Assembly: GCA_964583865.1 (NCBI GenBank)
Contig: CAZOXZ010000100.1
Location: 1 to 9,009, forward strand
Reading direction: 5' to 3'
DNA length: 9,009 nt
From: DASSBG01 sp964583865
GTDB lineage: Bacteria > Pseudomonadota > Gammaproteobacteria > Xanthomonadales > Rhodanobacteraceae
Below the pieces are notes generated by a model. That model saw only the letters and a list, made by a program, of their open reading frames with translations. It did no database searches and was not told the origin of the DNA. Position numbers and translations under genes: made by a program. Below are positions 1-6,246 of the stretch, one piece after another; positions within the stretch are counted from its first letter, which is position 1, and each line of letters opens with the position of its first letter.

Positions 1-51
1 CGGGCCAAAAGGGCGCAGCCGCAGCCGCTTGTGTTTCTGCCGCCCAGGCTC

Positions 52-177
52 CTAGGTTCTGGCCGCATCAAGTTGCGCCAGCTTGCGCGTCGCTGCCGCT
101 TTGAATGCACGGAACCGCCTCGGGTCTCCGCCGGCAAACAACGCTTCGGCATCCTTGTCACTGAAGCTTTGAATCAT
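52..177 (-). pseudogene. higB: Truncated HigB/RelE-type toxin fragment (41 codons)
   Basis: The ATG at 177 opens a 41-residue frame beginning MIQSFSDKDAEALF, continuing through GGDPRRF and RKLAQLDAART, and ending at a TAG (54-52). This matches the N-terminal third of HigB-family (RelE superfamily) mRNA interferases, which usually start MIxSFxDK and have RKLxxLDxA near residue 35; they run to about 90 residues. The expected continuation (a PPGNRLExLKGDR-like core and the IRINxQWRIxF strand carrying the active site) is not found in any of the three minus frames down to base 1. The product should therefore lack the catalytic core. No HigA antitoxin is visible, though it would lie left of the window. 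There is no clear Shine-Dalgarno sequence; a TATTAT (192-187) would start transcription close to the ATG, giving a nearly leaderless mRNA. The family call rests on remembered motifs, not an alignment. It could also be a small unrelated protein. Confidence 0.55.
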
Positions 178-189
178 ATGCGAAGCATA

Positions 190-204
190 ATACGCTAGAC
201 GTAT
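190..204. promoter_or_regulatory. Inverted repeat, possible toxin-antitoxin operator
   Basis: ATACG-CTAGA-CGTAT is an inverted repeat with 5-base arms and a 5-base spacer, set in an AT-rich patch (about 187-207) that stands out from the GC-rich surroundings. It begins 13 bases before the ATG of the HigB-like fragment and overlaps TATTAT (minus strand, 192-187), a possible -10 element. Autoregulated toxin-antitoxin promoters typically carry such palindromes over the -10 region, bound by the antitoxin. The operator role is inferred from position; no well-spaced -35 is evident. Confidence 0.35.
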
Positions 205-249
205 AATGGCAACCAGAATGCCAAGTAGCGCTGAACCCGACAGCCTCGG

Positions 250-789
250 TCAACCAAGTCTGCGCCACCGGCCCGGCGGCAGGCCGTCCAGGGCATGCTC
301 GCCGATGTGGGTGCGCACCAGGCGCAAGGTGGGAAAGCCGACGGCTGCGGTCATGCGCCGCACCTGCCGGTTGCGGCCTTCGCGCAGGATGATTTCCAGC
401 CAGCTCGTGGGCACGGTCTTGCGGTAGCGCACCGGTGGATCGCGCGGCCACAGCCAGTCCGGCTCGGCCACGCGGCGGGCACGCGCGGGCCGGGTCGGGC
501 CGTCTTTCAACACCAGACCGTCGCGCAGCGGGGCCAGCGCGGCCTCGTCTGGCTCGCCTTCGACCTGGACCAGATAGGTCTTGGGTTGCTTGTGCTTTGG
601 GTCGGTGAGGCGGTGTGCCAGGCCACCATCGTCGGTCAAGAGCAGCAGGCCCTCGCTGTCCCGATCCAGCCGTCCGGCGGCATACACCTTCGGCGGCAGG
701 CCGAAGCCGGCCAGGGTCGGTCGCGGCTTGTCGCTGTGGTCGGTGAACTGGCACAGCACACCAAAAGGCTTGTTGAAGGCAACCAGCAT
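250..789 (-). CDS. rluE: 23S rRNA pseudouridine synthase, RluE type
   Basis: This encodes a 179-residue protein of the RsuA/RluB/E/F family, which isomerises uridine to pseudouridine in rRNA; RluE acts on position 2457 of 23S rRNA. The signature GRLDRDSEGLLLLT covers residues 39-52 and contains the catalytic Asp42. Further family blocks are FNKPFGVLCQFTD near the start, KTYLVQVEGEP, the DEPxWLWPR-like stretch AEPDWLWPRDPP, PTSWLEIILREGRNRQVRRM and VGFPTLRLVR. There is no N-terminal S4 domain, as expected for RluE, which separates it from RsuA, RluB and RluF. E. coli RluE is somewhat longer because of an N-terminal extension. The ATG at 789 follows the TGA of the preceding gene after 5 bases and has no good ribosome site, so translational coupling is likely. 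It is the last intact gene of the icd unit. In E. coli, rluE also lies next to icd but divergently. Confidence 0.93.
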   Translation of the reverse strand: MLVAFNKPFGVLCQFTDHSDKPRPTLAGFGLPPKVYAAGRLDRDSEGLLLLTDDGGLAHRLTDPKHKQPKTYLVQVEGEPDEAALAPLRDGLVLKDGPTRPARARRVAEPDWLWPRDPPVRYRKTVPTSWLEIILREGRNRQVRRMTAAVGFPTLRLVRTHIGEHALDGLPPGRWRRLG

Positions 790-794
790 GCGGG

Positions 795-1655
795 TCAGGC
801 AGCAGAGGTGGCTTTGGCCGGGGCCACGACCTTGTCCGGGTTGTCCTTGGGCGGCGCGACCGGCTTGACGAAGCGCATGCTGACCCGATGGCGCACGTCG
901 CCCACGGCCTCTGTGCTGCCAATCGACGAGGCCGGTGCCGGGTCAACGCGCGACTGCACTGCCGCAGCCAGAACAAACCCCGTGCTGCGCGCCAGGCTGA
1001 CCACGGCCGATACCGAGACCGGCTTGCCGTCAATCGTGGCTTCCCGCTGCAGGACCACGCCAAAGGTGCCACCGGGACGCAGCACATCAAAAACAGCAGC
1101 AAACAGATGCCGGGCACGCCCGGTGGCAAGCCAATGGCTCACGTCGCCAAAGCTGAAAACGCGATCCACCGAGCCCGGCATTCCCAGCTGCGGCTTCGCG
1201 GGCTGGTATACGGCCACACTGGCCTGCCCCACGATCTGACGATGGACTTTGAACCAGGCCTGCAAATGGGCTGCCGCAGCCTCGCCCGGCACCGAGGCAA
1301 CATAACTGCCCCGCGCGGCCAACCACGGCGCCAGGAGGCCCGCGTACCAGCCGTCGCCCGGATCTATTTCGATCACGGACAAGTCCGGCGTGATACCGAA
1401 AAAGCTGAACATGGCCTGCGGCTGCCGGCCGGCATCCAGGGCACGATCGGCCGCGCTGCGCCAGTCGCCTGCCAGCACATGCTGCAACTCGCTGGCGTAC
1501 AGATCGCGCGCCGTCGCCGGCGGCACGATCTCATCCGGCTGGTCCAGCGGGGCCACGCTGCCAGCTACAGCCGGCGCCTGGCTGCCGTCCATGGTGCCGG
1601 TCTGGCCACAGGCAGCCAGGGCCAGCACACACAACAGGATGGACAGCCAACGCAC
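795..1655 (-). CDS. Predicted methyltransferase (COG4798-like) with lipoprotein signal
   Basis: This is a 286-residue protein starting at GTG 1655, preceded by GGGGA eight bases upstream. Residues 1-16 form a lipoprotein signal with lipobox L13-A14-A15-C16, predicting export and lipid anchoring. Residues about 66-88 (DWRSAADRALDAGRQPQAMF) and the SAM-binding-like motif VIEIDPGDGWYAGLLAP (94-110) match the secreted predicted methyltransferases of COG4798, which usually read E-x-PGGGYY-TELLAP. A second methyltransferase-like block, VLRPGGTFGVVL (191-202), follows the fourth strand. The tail (about 265-286) is rich in Pro, Ala and Lys and looks unstructured. The start lies 4 bases after the icd stop, so it is probably co-transcribed with icd and rluE. 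The GGG of the usual motif is PGDG here, so SAM binding is uncertain. Substrate and reaction are unknown, and a SAM enzyme outside the cytoplasm would lack an obvious cofactor supply. Confidence 0.78.
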   Translation of the reverse strand: MRWLSILLCVLALAACGQTGTMDGSQAPAVAGSVAPLDQPDEIVPPATARDLYASELQHVLAGDWRSAADRALDAGRQPQAMFSFFGITPDLSVIEIDPGDGWYAGLLAPWLAARGSYVASVPGEAAAAHLQAWFKVHRQIVGQASVAVYQPAKPQLGMPGSVDRVFSFGDVSHWLATGRARHLFAAVFDVLRPGGTFGVVLQREATIDGKPVSVSAVVSLARSTGFVLAAAVQSRVDPAPASSIGSTEAVGDVRHRVSMRFVKPVAPPKDNPDKVVAPAKATSAA

Positions 1656-1659
1656 GCGC

Positions 1660-3891
1660 TCAGTCCCCGGCGAGGTCGTCCACGATGGCGTTCAGCGTGG
1701 CACTGGGACGCATGGCAGCGCTGACCTTGCCCATGTCCGGCTTGTAGTAGCCACCCATGTCCACCGGCTGGCCCTGTACACCGTTGAGCTCGGCCACGAT
1801 GGCCTCCTCGTGCTCGCGCAAGCGTCGCGCAATTTCACGCGAGGCCGAGGCCAGGGCTGGATCATCGTTCTGCTGCGCCAGCGCGCTGGCCCAGTACATG
1901 GCGAGGTAGAAATGACTGCCGCGGTTGTCCAGCTCACCCACCTTGCGCGAAGGCGATTTGCCGTTGTCCAGCAGCTCGCCGGTGGCCTCGTCCAGGGTAC
2001 GCGACAGCACCGCCGCACGTGGGTTGTCAAAGGTTGCCGCCAGGTGCTCCAGCGAAGCCGCGAGAGCCAGGAACTCGCCCAGCGAATCCCAACGCAGGTG
2101 GTTCTCCTTGACGAACTGCTGTACATGCTTGGGCGCGCTGCCGCCGGCCCCGGTCTCGAACAAGCCGCCGCCGGCCATCAACGGCACGATGGACAGCATC
2201 TTGGCGCTGGTCCCGAGTTCCAGGATCGGGAACAGGTCGGTGAGGTAGTCACGCAGCACATTGCCGGTCACGCTGATGGTGTCCTTGCCATCGCGGATGC
2301 GGCCCAGCGAGAACTTCATCGCCTCCACCGGCGACAGGATGCGGATGTCCAGCCCCTCGCTGTCTTCCTCGGCCAGGTAGCGTTCGACCTTGGCCTTGAG
2401 CTGCATGTCGTGGGCGCGCTCGGGATCCAGCCAGAACACCGCCGGCGTATGGCTGGCGCGGGCACGGCGCACGGCCAGCGAAACCCAGTCGCGCACGGGC
2501 GCATCCTTGACCAGGCACATGCGCCAGATGTCGCCCTGGCCCACGGTATGCTCGAACAGCACCTCACCGGCCTGGTTACGCACCCGCACCGTGCCGTCGG
2601 CCGGCACGCGGAAGGTCTTGTCATGCGAGCCGTATTCCTCGGCCTTCTGCGCCATCAAGCCGACATTGGGCACGCTGCCCATGGTCGCCGGATCGAAGGC
2701 GCCGTTGGCCTTGCAGTCGTCAATGACGGCCTGGTACATGCGCGCATAGCTGCGGTCCGGGATCACGGCGATGCAATCCTGGCGCTCGCCGGCCGCGTTC
2801 CACATCTTGCCCGAGTCGCGGATCATGGCCGGCATGGAGGCATCGATGATGACATCCGAGGAAACATGCAGGTTGGTGATGCCGCGGTCCGAGTCGACCA
2901 TGGCCAGGGCCGGGCGTTCACGGTACTGCGTCTCGATATCGGCCTTGATCTCGGCCTGCTTGTCCTCGGGCCACTGCTCGATGCGCTGGTACAGGTCGGC
3001 CAGGCCGTAATCGGGCTTGTAGCCGGATTCGGACAGCATCTCGGCATGCTTGTGCAGCACGTCCTTGAAGAACTCCTCGACCACGACGCCGAACATGATG
3101 GGATCGGAGACCTTCATCATGGTGGCCTTGAGGTGCACCGAGAACAGCACGTCCTGACGATTGGCAGCCTCGATCTCGGCACGAATGAACGCCGACAGGG
3201 CCGCGCGACTCATGGTGGCGGCATCGACAATCTCGCCGGCCTGGACGGCCACGCCGTCCCTCAGCACGCTGACCTCACCATCCTCGCCGACAAACTCGAT
3301 GGTCAGCGCATCGGCTTCGCCCATGGTGCGTGATTGCTCGCTGGCCAGAAAATCACCGGCCGTCATGTGCGCCACATGGGTGGCCGAATCGGCACGCCAC
3401 TCGCCCATGCGGTGCGGGTTCTTGCGCGCGTAGTTCTTCACCGCCGCCGGGGCACGGCGATCGGAATTGCCCTCGCGCAGCACCGGATTGACAGCACTGC
3501 CCTTGACCTTGTCATAACGCGCCTTGAAATCACGCTCGGCATCGTCGGCCGGCTCATCCGGGTAATCCGGTACATCGAAACCCTTGCCCTGCAACTCGGC
3601 GATGGCGGCTTTCAACTGCGCCAGCGAGGCCGAGATGTTCGGCAGCTTGATGATGTTGGCCTCCGGCTGCTGCGCCAGCTCGCCCAGCCAGGCGAGGTCG
3701 TCCGGCACACGCTGGTTCTCGGAAAGGCGCTCCGGGAACTGCGACAGGATGCGCCCCGCCAGGGAAATGTCGCGCGTCTCCACCGCGATGCCGGCGGCAT
3801 TGGTGAACGCATCGATGATCGGAAGCAACGACTGCGTCGCCAGGTACGGCGCTTCGTCGGTCAGGATGTAGATGATTTTCGGCGTCGACAT
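1660..3891 (-). CDS. icd: Isocitrate dehydrogenase, NADP-dependent, monomeric type
   Basis: This 743-residue protein is full length for the monomeric (IDH-II) family. It oxidatively decarboxylates isocitrate to 2-oxoglutarate in the TCA cycle, making NADPH and needing Mg2+ or Mn2+. The residues known from the Azotobacter vinelandii enzyme fall at the same numbers here: Ser132 and Asn135 (GSAVNPVLREGNSDRR), Lys255 (SVHLKATMMK), Asp350, Tyr420, Arg547, Asp548 and Asp552 (NVLRDYLTD) for isocitrate and metal, and His589, Arg600 and Arg649 for NADP. It should be active. The ATG at 3891 has GGAG about nine bases upstream. It is the first gene of a three-gene unit; the methyltransferase GTG starts 4 bases after its TGA. 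A pair of direct repeats lies in its leader. It is unrelated in sequence to the homodimeric icd of E. coli. Confidence 0.97.
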   Translation of the reverse strand: MSTPKIIYILTDEAPYLATQSLLPIIDAFTNAAGIAVETRDISLAGRILSQFPERLSENQRVPDDLAWLGELAQQPEANIIKLPNISASLAQLKAAIAELQGKGFDVPDYPDEPADDAERDFKARYDKVKGSAVNPVLREGNSDRRAPAAVKNYARKNPHRMGEWRADSATHVAHMTAGDFLASEQSRTMGEADALTIEFVGEDGEVSVLRDGVAVQAGEIVDAATMSRAALSAFIRAEIEAANRQDVLFSVHLKATMMKVSDPIMFGVVVEEFFKDVLHKHAEMLSESGYKPDYGLADLYQRIEQWPEDKQAEIKADIETQYRERPALAMVDSDRGITNLHVSSDVIIDASMPAMIRDSGKMWNAAGERQDCIAVIPDRSYARMYQAVIDDCKANGAFDPATMGSVPNVGLMAQKAEEYGSHDKTFRVPADGTVRVRNQAGEVLFEHTVGQGDIWRMCLVKDAPVRDWVSLAVRRARASHTPAVFWLDPERAHDMQLKAKVERYLAEEDSEGLDIRILSPVEAMKFSLGRIRDGKDTISVTGNVLRDYLTDLFPILELGTSAKMLSIVPLMAGGGLFETGAGGSAPKHVQQFVKENHLRWDSLGEFLALAASLEHLAATFDNPRAAVLSRTLDEATGELLDNGKSPSRKVGELDNRGSHFYLAMYWASALAQQNDDPALASASREIARRLREHEEAIVAELNGVQGQPVDMGGYYKPDMGKVSAAMRPSATLNAIVDDLAGD

Positions 3892-3904
3892 GACAGGCTT
3901 TCTC

Positions 3905-3938
3905 CGCGTGGAAACGGCCTATTGTCGCGTGAAACGGC
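3905..3938 (-). repeat. Two direct repeats in the icd leader, possible regulator site
   Basis: On the plus strand CGCGTGGAAACGGC (3905-3918) and CGCGTGAAACGGC (3926-3938) are the same apart from one extra G. Their starts are 21 bp apart, two helical turns. They lie 14 to 47 bases upstream of the icd ATG, and the nearer copy touches the GGAG ribosome site on the minus strand. This geometry suits a dimeric regulator bound to one DNA face, or an mRNA-level site. No regulator is identifiable. The rest of the 3892-4139 gap shows no gene and no promoter I can defend; it holds one small TCCGG/CCGGA inverted repeat at 3983-3997. Confidence 0.35.
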
Positions 3939-4139
3939 TCGTTCTTCCATGCCATTTCTCGTTCAGCACCATCGCGACACGATCCGGTCACGCCGGACAA
4001 GCGGATTCCCACGGCGCCAAGCTCGCCCCGCGTTCAATTTGTAGCCCGCGCTGCACTTTCGCTTGACCCCATTGACGTGGCCCGCAACTGATTTCGCCGC
4101 CATCCGCGCCCTCATGAAGGATGCAAGCGATGGACGCCT

Positions 4140-5169
4140 TCAGTCGGTAGCTGATGACGCGGCACCCGACAATGGAGCATCGCCGTCGAGGCCGATCGCA
4201 TGCATCCCGCGCACGATCTCTTCAAGGTGGCCTTCCTCGGGCCAGCCAACCACCTGATCGACAACTTTGCCGTGACGGATGAAATAAAAGGTCGGGGTAC
4301 CCCAATAATCGATCATCGGCCATTGACTCGCCTTGTAAGCCAAGACCATGCCAGCACGTGGAATCGCCTTGTTCCAGGACCGGAATGCCGAGGCGTGGAG
4401 ACGCCCGTCCTGCGGCGCGAGCCACAATGCATTGGCCGTCAAAGTACGCCAGAGCCCGGGATGACGGACCAGGTCTCGCACCACATTCTGCGTAAAGTGA
4501 CATAACGGGCTGGCGACGATCAGGATCTGTTGATCCAACGTGAGTGCTGCAGGTTGATGCACGATATGGCGCGGCTTGTCGACAAATGCCAGCACCGTGG
4601 GCGCTGTCGTGGTGGCCGGCACATTCTCCGTGATCGGACCCAGGGGCTCGACAGCCAACTGAGGATGGGTTTCAAGCAATGCACGCGCGCGCTCGAACTC
4701 TCGTGTTCCAACAAAACTTCGGTACAGCTGCTCATAGCTTCGCGTCGACGCACTTCCACGCTGCGCCAAAGCGTTGACATAAGCCTGCAACCGGCTGGCA
4801 TACGCTGGATCATTTGTGTAGAACGCCATCAAGGCTGCGGCACGGCGATAGAGCTCCAGGTCGCCGGCGGTCAGATCCGGTTGCGCAAGCACCGCTTCCA
4901 CTGGACGGCCAAGCAGGTTGCCGGCATATACCTCCTTGAGCTCATGGACTTTCCTGGCATACGACAGTCCGATGTCATCATAGATGGTGCTTTGCGCGCG
5001 CCTGAGTTGTGTCAATGCACGCTTGGCCTCGGGGTTTTTGTGCAACGTCGGCGGGGCGTGGCGAGATCGCAGCGCTCGGTCCACAGCCCGCGATCACGCC
5101 AGTGACGAGGGCCAGGGCAAAAAAGCACGAAATAGTCCTGACGGACGGCAGATTCACCGACAAACCCAT
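4140..5169 (-). CDS. Thioredoxin-fold lipoprotein, interrupted by a frameshift
   Basis: Two frames appear to make one gene. Frame A starts at ATG 5169 with a lipoprotein signal (ISCFFALALVTGVIAGC; lipobox I26-A27-G28-C29) and ends after 63 codons at 4978. Frame B is open from 5093 to the TGA at 4140; its first start is a GTG at 5084 without a ribosome site, giving 314 residues. Dropping one base from the A5/C4 run at 5031-5039 joins them as ...ADVAQKP-EAKRALTQL..., about 342 residues. In frame B numbering, residues 20-150 are helical and rich in Ala, Arg and Leu. Residues 185-300 resemble a thioredoxin fold: ILIVASPLCHFTQN (187-200) with a single Cys195 in a CHFT motif where DsbC/DsbG has CPYC, then WGTPTFYFIRHGKVVDQVVGW with the cis-proline at 264. 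The second active-site Cys is Thr198, so it is monothiol. I recognise no named family. It lies 98 bases after the exported-protein gene at 5268. The break may be a sequencing error, a real mutation, or a +1 shift at CCC-C. Confidence 0.65.
5031..5039 (-). other. Frameshift site in the thioredoxin-like lipoprotein gene
   Basis: The coding strand reads CAAAAACCCCGAG. In the signal-peptide frame this is CAA AAA CCC CGA. In the downstream frame it is AAC CCC GAG. One base too many in the A or C run accounts for the change of frame. CCC-C quadruplets are known to be prone to +1 slippage of tRNA-Pro, but there is no upstream Shine-Dalgarno-like stimulator and no slow stop codon at the site, so a programmed shift is less likely than an indel or sequencing error. 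Confidence 0.6.
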
Positions 5170-5197
5170 GCTGGATACCCATTGTCAAGCGTCGGAA

Positions 5198-5222
5198 CAC
5201 GCCGGCACACGGTACCGGCGTG
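5198..5222. repeat. Perfect 8-bp inverted repeat between the two exported-protein genes
   Basis: CACGCCGG (5198-5205) and CCGGCGTG (5215-5222) form a perfect GC-rich stem with a 9-base loop. It lies between the stop of the 186-residue exported protein (5268) and the lipoprotein start (5169). No T-run follows on either strand, so it is not a standard Rho-independent terminator. It could attenuate transcription or protect the upstream mRNA, which is inference. Confidence 0.5.
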
Positions 5223-5267
5223 CATTACAACCGTGGCCTTCGCGCTACTCACGCTCCGGCAACCACA

Positions 5268-5828
5268 TCAACAGCTATGCATGCAAATGAAGAACATGGC
5301 TTTCTTGCAATTCGCCCGACTGACGCACTTGTAGCCCCTGTAATCACCATTGCCAATCTCATCATCCTGGCCCGTCAGCAGCCACACGTCAATTTGGCTT
5401 TTCACCGTTGCGCCGGACATCAGGTGCGTTGTGCCCTGCGCACCGAAGAGACTCAGGACTCGGTAAATCTGCGTAGGGTTCAACTCCGATTCGAGGATGT
5501 CATACCGAAAGCCCGTGATGCCGGTCTCGTTGAACGTCACGCTGGACAGAAAAAGGCGGCGGTCCTGCGGCGTCAGGGCACCCAGCGGAGTGGCCTTGAA
5601 ATCACCCGACTCGATCCACGCCTGAACATCCGAGCGGTTCCTGATCGGCGCAACGGCACGATGGATCTTGTCGCGCATGGCAGCCTGATGGTCGAGGTAC
5701 CGAATCACCTTGTCGACCGATACCGTGTCGATCGATGCATTCGAGGCATCGGGTGCCAAATTACCAGCGCAAGCAAGCGCAGGCAAAAGCATGCTCACAA
5801 ACAACAATGCCCTATTCACAAGTTTCAT
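5268..5828 (-). CDS. Exported protein of unknown function with a four-cysteine C-terminal tail
   Basis: I do not recognise this family. The ATG at 5828 was chosen because AAGAGG sits 7 bases upstream and a clean signal peptide follows (MKLVNRALLFVSMLLPALACAG); the frame is open further upstream, to about 6032, but those residues are not signal-like. Cleavage after ACA (19-21) by signal peptidase I is likeliest; Cys20 is a poor lipobox because Ala occupies -3. The mature protein of about 165 residues has a helical N-terminal half (DKVIRYLDHQAAMRDKIHRAV), a middle with DVQAWIESGDF and LTPQDRRLFLSSV, and the tail YKCVSRANCKKAMFFICMHSC, with Cys at 168, 174, 182 and 186. All four cysteines of the mature part are in the last 19 residues, ending on Cys, which suggests disulfides in the periplasm. 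A thioredoxin-like lipoprotein gene follows in the same direction. Function unknown. Confidence 0.7.
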   Translation of the reverse strand: MKLVNRALLFVSMLLPALACAGNLAPDASNASIDTVSVDKVIRYLDHQAAMRDKIHRAVAPIRNRSDVQAWIESGDFKATPLGALTPQDRRLFLSSVTFNETGITGFRYDILESELNPTQIYRVLSLFGAQGTTHLMSGATVKSQIDVWLLTGQDDEIGNGDYRGYKCVSRANCKKAMFFICMHSC

Positions 5829-5991
5829 GGGACAACCTCTTAGAAAAACAAAGAACACCCCCTGAATGGCAAGCATTGCCGTGACCCACCTTGGGGGAGG
5901 GCTTGCTGAACACAGCGTGAATGAAAGACCAAGTGGGATCTCGCGCGATCGCTCCCTGGAAAGCATGCCTTGACGATAGATAGCGCCTCTC

Positions 5992-6014
5992 GTGCCGGCT
6001 CCGATTGCCGGCAC
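5992..6014. repeat. Perfect 8-bp inverted repeat in the divergent region
   Basis: GTGCCGGC (5992-5999) and GCCGGCAC (6007-6014) pair perfectly around a 7-base loop, and a further partial copy (CGGCAC) follows at once. There is no T-run on either side, so a terminator role is not supported. The stem shares a GCCGG core with the hairpin at 5198-5222, so the two flank the exported-protein gene. Confidence 0.45.
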
Positions 6015-6134
6015 CGGCACAAGCAGTGACACTGGCGCCGTCGTCTTTTGGTGCGTGTGCGCAGAATCCGGCGACCTCCGGGTTTGGTCACGTGCTCACG
6101 CTTCCTGCGGACGCTTACATTTACGGGTTCTACC

Positions 6135-6185
6135 TCAGAACGTGTAGGTGATATTTACCGCTTTACGGCTGCCGGGGTCCCAGCT
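6135..6185 (-). pseudogene. Possible C-terminal remnant of an outer-membrane beta-barrel gene
   Basis: Sixteen codons before a TGA (6137-6135) read SWDPGSRKAVNITYTF. Ending on Phe after alternating residues (NITYTF) and preceded by a W-DPGSR turn, this resembles the last strand of TonB-dependent receptors and other outer-membrane barrels, where the terminal Phe is recognised by the Bam complex. A TGA at 6188-6186 closes the frame upstream, and no barrel sequence is seen further up in any minus frame. It may be a deletion scar or chance. Confidence 0.2.
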
Positions 6186-6246
6186 TCACGCGGCCATCCC
6201 CTGCGTTACCATGGCGGGCTTGCAATGACAAACGGGCAAACCGAGC

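Larger units (their letters stand above)
5829..6246. other. Divergent intergenic region, 418 bases
   Basis: This separates the exported-protein gene (minus) from the SNF2/SWIM gene (plus), so it should hold both promoters. I cannot point to a well-spaced -35/-10 pair on either strand. It contains a perfect 8-bp hairpin at 5992-6014, a small GTTCT/AGAAC inverted repeat at 6127-6141, and a short minus-strand stretch at 6135-6185 resembling an outer-membrane protein C-terminus. The short open frames here lack start signals and family motifs. Confidence 0.6.

Noticed and set aside
202..207. A perfect TATAAT on the plus strand.
   Set aside because: No -35 element lies 16-18 bases upstream and no plus-strand gene follows; it is part of the AT-rich repeat before the HigB-like fragment.
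158..1724. Long frames on both strands over rluE and the methyltransferase gene (for example 158-1129 minus, 295-1239 plus and 888-1724 plus).
   Set aside because: They overlap genes with clear family motifs and proper starts, and their translations are low-complexity Arg/Ala/Pro-rich sequences.
1390..3333. A 647-codon open frame on the plus strand opposite icd.
   Set aside because: It is antisense to a fully conserved isocitrate dehydrogenase, is rich in His, Arg and Gly with no recognisable domain, and is expected from the codon bias of a GC-rich gene on the other strand.
3983..3997. TCCGG/CCGGA inverted repeat considered as a terminator for the lipoprotein gene.
   Set aside because: The arms are only 5 bp and no T-run follows on either strand.
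4140..5084. Possible integrating-conjugative-element protein, suggested by the helical region followed by a thioredoxin-like domain.
   Set aside because: No conjugation, integrase or relaxase genes lie nearby and the sequence does not fit the ICE families I know; the neighbours are ordinary chromosomal genes.
5183..5188. TTGACA on the minus strand, a consensus -35 just before the lipoprotein start.
   Set aside because: A matching -10 would fall inside the signal-peptide codons and none is seen there, so a promoter for this start is not supported.
5829..6032. Extension of the exported protein upstream to about 6032.
   Set aside because: The extension has no ribosome site and hides the signal peptide; ATG 5828 has AAGAGG at the right distance and a clean signal sequence.
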